From assembly GCF_021730395.1 (NCBI RefSeq), contig NC_069370.1, forward strand, positions 68,899,501-68,963,500: DNA of 64,000 nt, in the 5' to 3' direction. The notes under the pieces are model-generated. The model was given only the letters and a program-made list of their open reading frames with translations, was not told where the DNA came from and did not search any database. How positions within the stretch are numbered: position 1 is the stretch's first letter; each line of letters opens with the position of its first letter. The DNA comes from Mercenaria mercenaria (Eukaryota > Mollusca > Bivalvia > Venerida > Veneridae). Shown in pieces: positions 57,661 to 64,000 of the stretch. Made by a program: the position numbers and the translations under genes.

Positions 57661-59402
57661 AACAAGAGGACCATGATGGTCCTGAATCGCTCACCTGTTC
57701 CCACATGACCCAGTTTTGAGTATGACGTCGTTTTTTCTATTATTTGACATAGTGACCTAGTTTTGAACTTGACCCAGATATTATCAAGATAAAAATTCTG
57801 ACCAATTTTCATGAAGATCCATTGAAAAATATGGCCTCTAGAGAGGTCACAAGGTTTTTCTATTATTTGACCTACTGACCTAGTTTTCGAAGGTACGTGA
57901 CCCTGTTTTGAAATTTACCTAGATATCATCAAGGTGAACATTCTTACTAATTTTCATGAAGATCTCGTGAAAAAATATGGCCTCTAGAGATGTCACAAGG
58001 TTTTTCATTTTTATACATACAGGCCTAGTTTTTGACCGCACGTGACCCAGTTTCAAAACTGACCTAGATATCATCAAGGTGAACATTCAGACCAATTTTC
58101 ATGAAGATCCATTGAAAAATATGGCCTCTAGAGAGGTCAAAAGATTTTTCTAATTTTAGACCTACTGACCTAGTTTTTGACCGCAGTTGACCCAGTTTCA
58201 AACTTGACCTAGATATCATCAAGATGAACATTCAGACCAACTTTCATACAGATCCCATGAAAAGTATGGCCTCTAGAGAGGTCACAAGGTTTTTTTATTA
58301 TTTGACCTACTGACCTAGTTTTTGACGGCACGTGAGCCTGTTTCAAAGTTGATCTAGATATCATCAAGTTGAACATTCTGACCAATTTTCATGAAGATCT
58401 ATTCAAGGGTATGGCCTCTAGAGAGGTTACAAGGTTTTTCTATTTTAAGACCTACTGACCTAGTTTTTGATCGCAGTTGACCCAGTTTCAAACTCGACCT
58501 ATATATCATCAAGATAAACATTCAGACCAACTTTCATACAGATCCCATGAAAAATATGGCCTCTAGAGAGGTCACAACGTTTTTTCATTATTTGACCTAC
58601 TGACCTATTTTTTGAAGGCACGTGACCCACTTTCAAACTTGATCTAGATATCATCAAGATGAACATTCTGACCAATTTTTATGGAGATCCATTCACAAGT
58701 ATGGCCTCTAGAGAGGTCACAAGGTTTTTCTATTTTTAGACCTACTGACCTAGTTTTTAACCGCACATGACCCAGTTTCAAACTTGACCTAGATATCATC
58801 AAGATAAACATTCAGATCAACTTTCATACAGATCCCATGAAAAATATGGTCTTTAGAGTGGTCACAAGGTTTTTCTATTATCTGACCTACTGACCTAGTT
58901 TTTGAGAGCACATGACCCACTTTCAAACTTGATCTAGATATCATCAAGATGAACATTCAGACCAACTATCATACAGATCCCATGAAAAATATGGCCTTTA
59001 GAGAGGTCATAAGGTTTTTCTATTATTTGACCTACTGACCTAGTTTTTGATGGCACGTGACCCACTTTTGAACTTCACTTAGATATCATCAAGGTGAACA
59101 TTCTGACCAATTTTCATGAAGATCTTGTGAAATATATGGCCTCTAGAGAGGTCACAAGGTTTTTCTATTTTTAGACCTACTGACCTAGTTTTTGACCGCA
59201 CGTGACTCAGTTTCGAACTTGACCTAGATATCATCAAAGTGAACATTCTGACCAATTTTCATAAAGACCCCATGAAAAATGTGATCTCTAGAGTGGTCAC
59301 AAGCAAAAGTTTACACACGCAAACACGCACGGACGGACGCACGACGGACGCTGCGCGATCACAAAAGCTCACCTTGTCACTTTGTGACAGGTGAGCTAAA
59401 AA
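57661..59402 (+). mobile_element. Array-type element, complete, ~145-bp units
   Basis: It starts AACAAGAGGACCATGATGGT (perfect hairpin AGGACCAT-G-ATGGTCCT), then TCGCTCACCTG. About eleven units at ~145-bp spacing follow (GACCTACTGACCTAGTTTTT; GGCCTCTAGAGAGGTCACAA). A GGACGGACGCACGACGG tract comes next. It ends CAAAAGCTCACCTTGTCACT plus TTGTGACAGGTGAGCTAAAA, a long palindrome almost identical to that at 1061-1096. Left and right ends pair (GCTCACCTG). One of the most complete examples in the window. Confidence 0.8.
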
Positions 59403-59629
59403 GTCAACAACGTTATGTAACACTCATTTTGTCACTCACATGATATCATACGCATAAATGTATATAATTTTTGTATGCTGAAGGAAAACAGTAGGTCCAT
59501 GGCGGCAATGATTTACTCATTTGAGTGTTAATATATTTCAGTAATATATACATAAATTGCTTTATATAGTTTATACAAAGTTTTACGAAGTTCAACAAAA
59601 ATCAGATTTAAAAAAAACAACATAAATAC
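59403..59629. other. Intron-like AT-rich spacer
   Basis: Between the array element and the Mutator-like exon; nothing recognisable. Confidence 0.4.
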
Positions 59630-59713
59630 CCATCACTATCTTTCTCTTCTTTTAAAGCTTCCTGCAGTGACTCCAACGCAACTTCCTCAATGGCCTTTCC
59701 AGGCTCTCTCAAT
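59630..59713 (-). CDS. Mutator-like transposase, upstream exon
   Basis: TATATGTGCAG precedes an ~84-nt segment encoding LREPGKAIEEVALESLQEAL and KEEKDSDG, followed by GTATTT as a possible donor. In the invertebrate Mutator-like family an E.E.GKAIE.VA...(C/S)...AL.EE segment lies just before the catalytic region, which fits the position upstream of 52,970-53,564. The next expected segment (leading to the SGHCKMIG start) is not found in the ~6 kb between, which is filled with array elements. Phase with exon 60,092-60,190 does not agree cleanly, so the copy may be degenerate. Confidence 0.5.
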
Positions 59714-59932
59714 CTGCACATATATGTAACGACTGAAACTTAAAAATACACATATTTCTGATTTATTCATTTATTAAATGAATTTTTTCACATAATTTTT
59801 GGAAATTGCATCTGAATGTTATGGTCTTTAAATTTGAAATGGTACGTAGCTTTTAATCTTTACTTTCTTTTTATCAATTTTTAAAATGTATAAAATTTGT
59901 ACAATTGTTGATAAGCATATACTTAACTTTAA

Positions 59933-60020
59933 TTCCATCATGTCATTACTTAAATATGTACATGACACAATACAATTTCCATCATGTCATTACTTAAATA
60001 TGTACATGACACAATACAAT
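59933..60020 (+). repeat. Perfect 44-bp tandem duplication
   Basis: Two identical 44-bp units (TTCCATCATGTCATTACTTA ... ACACAATACAAT) at 59,933-59,976 and 59,977-60,020. Identity indicates a recent event or an assembly artefact. Confidence 0.9.
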
Positions 60021-60091
60021 TTAAACATAAAAAAAACAGTGCTCGAATTCATGAGATTAGTTAAATCTAAAACAAATGAAAAATATTCTAC

Positions 60092-60190
60092 CTGTGACCT
60101 GTAAGTGTATGTGTACAGTAACAGTTGAAATATTTAAACATCCCAATATACTGTTGAGTTGAGTCAATCCAGTACCTGAGTGCACCAGAG
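60092..60190 (-). CDS. Mutator-like transposase, N-proximal exon
   Basis: GTACTTTTTTCAG precedes ALVHSGTGLTQLNSILGCLN, ISTVTVHIHLQVT; the segment ends at ACAG before GTAGAA. The pattern (A..HSG.G..QLN..L.CLN.....) is characteristic of the region just N-terminal to the transposase domain in invertebrate Mutator-like proteins. Together with 59,630, 52,970 and 52,558 it outlines a minus-strand multi-exon gene of ~7.6 kb. Any further 5' exon was not identified. Confidence 0.5.
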
Positions 60191-60493
60191 CTGAAAAAAG
60201 TACATATGCACATTTCATAATTATTATAAATTATAAACTATATATATAGGTAACGATAATTACATCTTAAAATATGTTAAAGATGGGTAAAGGCAGACAG
60301 AATTAATCCAATTCGATATTATTAAATGTATATATTATTTTATTCACTGATACACATGTATTTACACACGGGTAAAAATCAACACAGCATACTGTCTCTA
60401 CAGTGTATTTATTGAACACAAAGATTAAAGTAAAACTGGGAACTCATTCTAACTACTAGACCAACCCGTCATAGAAATCAGGGGGGAAACATT
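60191..60493. other. No recognisable gene
   Basis: AT-rich. On the minus strand GGGTTGGTCTAGTAGTTAGA near 60,455 resembles a tRNA A-box region but no B-box follows. Confidence 0.4.
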
Positions 60494-61416
60494 AACAAGA
60501 GGGTCATGATGACCCTGGATCGCTCACCTGAGTAATATGAGCTACATCTTTCAAATGTCGAACTGATGATTTTTAGAAATTTTTTGGAAGATTTTCCGAT
60601 GTACAATCAAGTAACCCCTGGGGCGGGGCCAATTTTACCCCGGGGTCATGATTTGAACAAAGTTTGTAGAAGTCTACTAGGCAATGTTCCATATCAAATA
60701 TCTAAGATCTAGGCCTTCTGGTTTATTTTTAGCAAATTTATGAAGATTTCCCTATGTACAATCAAGTAACCCCTGGGGCTTGGTCAGACCCTGGGGGGGG
60801 TCAAGATTTGAATAAATTTTGTAGAGGTCCACTAGGCAATGCTACATGTCAAATATCTAAGCTCTAGGCCTTCTGGTTTATTTTTAGAAAATTTTGAAGA
60901 TTTTTCTATGTACAATCAAGTAACCCTATGGGGCAGGGTCAATTTGACCCCAGGGGTCATGATTTGAACAAATTTTGTAGAAGTCTACTAGACTATGCTA
61001 CATGTCATATATCTAAGCTCTAGGCCTTCTTTTTTTTCAGAAATTTTTTGAAGATTTTCTTATGTAAAATCAAGTGACCCCTGGGGCGGGGTCAATTTTG
61101 ACCCCGGGGGTCATGATTTGAACAAATTCTGTAGAAGTCTACCAGGCAATGCTACATGTCAAATATCTAAGCTCTAGGCCTTCTGGTTAATCTTTTTAAA
61201 AAAATTGAAGATTTTCCTATAGAAACCTATTTAAAAGCAAGTGACCCCTTGGGCGGGGTCAATTTTGACCCCGGGGTCATGATTTGAACAACTTTAGTAG
61301 AGGTCCACTAGGCAATGCTACATGTCAGATATCTAAGCTCTAGGGCTTCTGGTTTTTGAGAAGATTTTTTAAGATTTTCCTATGTAAAATCATATGACCC
61401 CTGGGGCGGGGTCAAT
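60494..61416 (+). mobile_element. Array-type element, right end lost (same family as 1-1096)
   Basis: It starts AACAAGAGGGTCATGATGAC. About six units of ~145-160 bp recur (TCATGATTTGAACAAATTTT; TCTAAGCTCTAGGCCTTCTG; TAACCCCTGGGGC). It stops abruptly at GGGGCGGGGTCAA, where unrelated sequence with the hammerhead-like motif begins, without the microsatellite and terminal palindrome. Confidence 0.7.
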
Positions 61417-61760
61417 GCAAACCAAACTTGCCTAGTCATTACGGTCAAGTCCTCTGAAGAAGTTCACAACTGCTGAACGAAACCGGTCAGGGAAGATATC
61501 TAACCAACAAGAGAACATGTCCTCCATGGCTCACACCCAGCCACATCATACTAGAAGCAACCCTACTTGGGCCATGGAGACCTGCTCCGCAGCAACTCCA
61601 ACTACGAATCCCACCTCTGGGAGTAACTCCAGCATCGGCAACTATCTATGCAACCTTACACTTGCCTCTAGGTACGCCAACACAATAGTTACCGCGGGCA
61701 CTAACAATACAGCACCGCAGAACAGAGAGTGAAAATGGAACAACTCCAAAGATGAGGATA
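61417..61760 (+). mobile_element. Fragment carrying the hammerhead motif and a short ORF
   Basis: Sequence from 61,417 differs sharply from the preceding array (more GC, no repeat units). Downstream of the motif a 71-codon frame (61,517-61,732; MSSMAHTQPHHTRSNPTWAM and a Thr/Asn/Ser-rich remainder) ends AAPQNRE-like in TGA. A hammerhead just upstream of a frame is the arrangement of Penelope-like elements, but no reverse transcriptase or GIY-YIG sequence is present, so a solo terminal region or a retrozyme is equally possible. Confidence 0.35.
61450..61493 (+). ncRNA. Hammerhead-ribozyme-like motif
   Basis: The order is that of a type I hammerhead. Stem I strand TCCT (61,450-61,453) is followed by core CTGAAGA (61,454-61,460). 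Stem II is GTTCA / TGAAC (61,462-61,466 and 61,474-61,478) with loop CACAACTGC-like. Then come GAAA (61,479-61,482), a minimal palindromic stem III ACCGGT, the cleavage-site C (61,488) and the other stem I strand AGGG (61,489-61,492). Caveats: one extra A sits between the CTGANGA core and stem II, stem III is very short, and stem I is only four pairs, one of them G-U. Minimal hammerheads with palindromic stem III are known from Penelope-like elements and retrozymes. Activity is not established. Confidence 0.5.
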
Positions 61761-61964
61761 ACCTTAGACATATCCAATATATGTATGCCTCTTTAAAAAG
61801 AAGCAACATAGATCCTGAGTATACATGTAAAGTCTCAAGTCATTAAAGACTACACACTAAACGTGCAGTAATAGTATATCAAATCAAAATCACTGAAATC
61901 ATGCAGAATGACCGAGAGACAGCAACCCATACACATTTAACCCTTTGTCATGTATTTGCAGAAT

Positions 61965-62252
61965 ATATTCTAAATATTTGTTTTCTCAGAAACTATATTC
62001 CAAGTGATTGCAAAGTATTTGCATCAGACTTTCGCAAACAGTCTGCAAAACGTATTACACTGAAGCAAAGGGTTTGCAAATAAACACTTAGAAAAATTAC
62101 AGACTGCAAAGGTTTTGCAAATAAATACTTTATTAAATTAGCAGACAGCAAAGCATCTGCAAACAAACACTTAGCTCATTTACTTAGCAAAGGTATTGCA
62201 AATAAACACTTTGTACAGAAATGAAAGCGCAAAGCATTTGCAAATAGCTAAC
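61965..62252 (+). repeat. GCAAAG / TTTGCAAATAAACACTT tandem array, ~41-bp period
   Basis: Five units start with GCAAAG at 62,065, 62,106, 62,148, 62,187 and 62,229; each continues to (T)TGCAAATAAACACTT or a close variant. Upstream, from about 61,965, the same words occur less regularly (GCAAAGTATTTGCAT; CGCAAACAGTCTGCAAAACG). Confidence 0.75.
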
Positions 62253-62760
62253 GTAGATGAATTTGCTTTCCTGGTAGACTCTAGGTACAGGAAGTAATTA
62301 ACCATTCTGTTTTCTGATTGGTCTGTATTCAAATGGCAGGATTTTTGAAAATATTGTGAGGAAATGTTTACATATCAGTTAGTAGAAATATTTTGGTGAT
62401 GCAAACTTGTGTTAAACATATTATTTATATAATATTCTGATTATTGTTTCTGGATATAAACTTTGCTGAGTAAGGATAATGCAATACCATGTTGTTAAGC
62501 AATAAGACTTCCAAGAACCAGAGAATATTGCAGCATGTAGAAAGGTAATGTTAATCAATGATAGTTATATAAAACACTTTTTACTCAAGCATTTGTTGAA
62601 ACTTACATTATTACATGATTTTAGTTATTGTTACTGAATGATCACTGAAATGATTGACTTTTAATATTTATTTAAACTGCAAATTTTAATGGTTTTGTGA
62701 ATTTACATCTGTTTTTCAGAAATTAAACAAAATCCTTTTCTTTGAACCTCAGAAATTCAT
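62253..62760. other. Spacer between the two TTTGC arrays
   Basis: About 0.5 kb of AT-rich sequence with no repeat words or coding signal. Confidence 0.5.
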
Positions 62761-62763
62761 TTT

Positions 62764-62975
62764 ATGCTGTTTGTTACGTATTTGCGAATACTTTGCATAT
62801 TATTTGCATGCAAGTTGCAAATACTTTGCAATCACTTTGCGATTACTTTGCTATCAGTTTGCGATTTATTTGCCGAAGTTTCAGCTGCGAATTGTAAATT
62901 GTTTGCGAAGTATTTGCATACTGTGTGCGTTGTGTATATTTGCAAAAGCTTTGCAGAATAGTTGCACGTTTCGTT
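62764..62975 (-). repeat. TTTGC short-period array, ~11-bp spacing
   Basis: On the plus strand TTTGC recurs about every 11 bases (ACTTTGCAATCAC, TTTGCGATTAC, TTTGCTATCAG, TTTGCGATTTA in succession). It is thus the inverse of the GCAAA array 0.5 kb upstream. Overlapping open frames on both strands are by-products of the short period. The octamer ATTTGCAT occurs within it at least twice. Confidence 0.7.
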
Positions 62976-63430
62976 CCATTTCTACTCGTCTGTGGAATAT
63001 ATTCAGCAATCATGTGCTGCAACTGTTCTGCAAAGGTTATGGCAAATATTTGGCAAAGATAAAAAGTATATTCTGCAAAGGCCCTGTTTTTGCATGGGAA
63101 ATAACACAAAAATATAAGATGTAACAGGTAATGCTCTTGGATCTACGAGCTTCGTACTCTCAACCCAGTAGGGAACAATATTTACGGATGGAATGGGAAT
63201 ACTCAGCCATTTCATTTAACAAAGATTTAAGTACTTTGATGGTGCATTGTTACACTTCTGTCAAACTATTTTTTGAAGTGTAATAACATAGATATATGCA
63301 CTGGATGTAAAAAGGAATATTCTTTCAAGGTTTCATGGAAGTTTTATCATTTTTGTTTTTATATAGATATTTTTCACTCAATTTAGTCATCAATCAAAGT
63401 TCATGTTGAAAATAGAAGATTCACCATATA
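62976..63430. other. No recognisable gene
   Basis: Scattered GCAAAG words continue to about 63,080; otherwise AT-rich with nothing to assign. Confidence 0.45.
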
Positions 63431-63433
63431 AAG

Positions 63434-63468
63434 TTTGTTTTGGGTTTAATGCCATTTTTCAACAGATA
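63434..63468 (-). mobile_element. Truncated SINE tail
   Basis: TTTTGGGTTTAATGCCATTT and TTCAACAGATA are the inverted 3' end (…GGCGTTAAACCCAA type) of the SINE family seen at 50,804-51,095, with the rest of the body missing. Confidence 0.45.
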
Positions 63469-63469
63469 A

Positions 63470-64000
63470 AGAGTAGTTTTAAGTTGAAAGTGTAGAAGAA
63501 ATATTGACAAATAGCTAAAACTACCTGTAGGTCTGTGAGTTAAATCATAGTCAACTGCGACTGACTGTTGGCAGTACAGGTAAAAAGCTGCTACTCATGA
63601 GGTTTCTGTGGTTGTATAAAAATCTTCTGACCCAGGATTACTTGTATGAAACTTGTCAGACTGAAAATAATATGTTTTGTTAAGATATTTTACCGCAAGC
63701 AATGAAAAATGAACAGGTGGGTAAGAAAACTGTGTTCTAAAAAAACAATTTAGTCATCTAATGGGTACAACAGTAACGGTAGGAAAGGCGTCTGGTTATA
63801 AGATGTCTAGACACCCCCACCCTCCAAATACCTGTTGTGAGTTTAGTATTCACATCATACGTATTTCCACGTTTCATCCCAGTTGTCTCTTAAATTTGGT
63901 AATGAAGTAATTTTGGGATTGAAACAATCATGGTCTATGCTGATGGCGTGAGCAATTTCAGAGTGGCTGTGCAAAGTTTTTGAGCCTGGCTGATTCACTT
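63470..64000. other. No recognisable gene
   Basis: AT-rich to the window end; no coding signal or repeat boundary seen. Confidence 0.5.

Noticed and set aside
62764-63124. Overlapping plus- and minus-strand open frames of about 65-117 codons
   Set aside because: The ~11-bp TTTGC repeat has few stop codons in several frames; the protein-like look (Cys/Leu/Phe-rich) comes from the repeat.

Overview
The window looks like AT-rich intergenic and intronic DNA of a bivalve mollusc, probably a venerid-type clam (inference). The signs are many short non-autonomous repeats built from tandem arrays of 115-165 bp units (the 'pearl'/HINE style described in bivalves), a SINE resembling the bivalve Meta-domain SINEs, GT-AG introns, and an invertebrate laccase-type multicopper oxidase. 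Nothing looks bacterial. Only one substantial host gene is recognisable; most of the rest is repeats and fossils.

Layout. 1-3.4 kb: two array elements, the second with a recent ~797-bp internal duplication. 3.4-8.3 kb: unique AT-rich DNA with a diverged 390-bp direct repeat, a small palindromic MITE and four tRNA-like sequences. 8.4-14.6 kb: a decayed DIRS-type tyrosine-recombinase retrotransposon on the minus strand, with a ~205-bp direct repeat just beyond its recombinase end. 16.4-17.3 kb: a MITE and a Tc1-like transposase N-terminus. 18-18.9 kb: decayed coding sequence of unknown identity. 20.3 kb: a tRNA-like sequence. 24.7-25.6 kb: an internally deleted Tc1-like element with clear TIRs and TA target duplication. 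25.57-27.85 kb: a minus-strand laccase-like multicopper oxidase with one in-frame stop and one frameshift, whose last exon runs into the Tc1 inverted repeat and takes its stop codon from it. 28-38 kb: mostly featureless, with a 344-bp foldback element and a tRNA-derived SINE. 38.5-61.4 kb: a dense, partly nested field of array elements, interrupted by small pieces of coding sequence: a two-exon fragment of a protein of unknown function, an exonuclease-domain remnant, and a Mutator-like transposase gene split into at least four minus-strand exons with a ~6-kb repeat-filled gap. 61.4-64 kb: a hammerhead-ribozyme-like motif followed by a short ORF, then two arrays of TTTGC/GCAAA motifs in opposite orientation.

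The most notable patterns are these. The array elements share a layout (CAAGAG, a short hairpin of changing sequence, tandem core, terminal palindrome, often CTAA) although their sequences differ, which fits non-autonomous Helitron/Helentron-like elements. Their cores carry exact nuclear-receptor-type motifs (TGACCTTGACCTTTGACCT, i.e. TCAAGGTCA plus AGGTCAAAGGTCA on the other strand). Also notable are the hammerhead-like motif and the transposon-supplied stop codon. All family names come from reading the sequence by eye; no database search was run.
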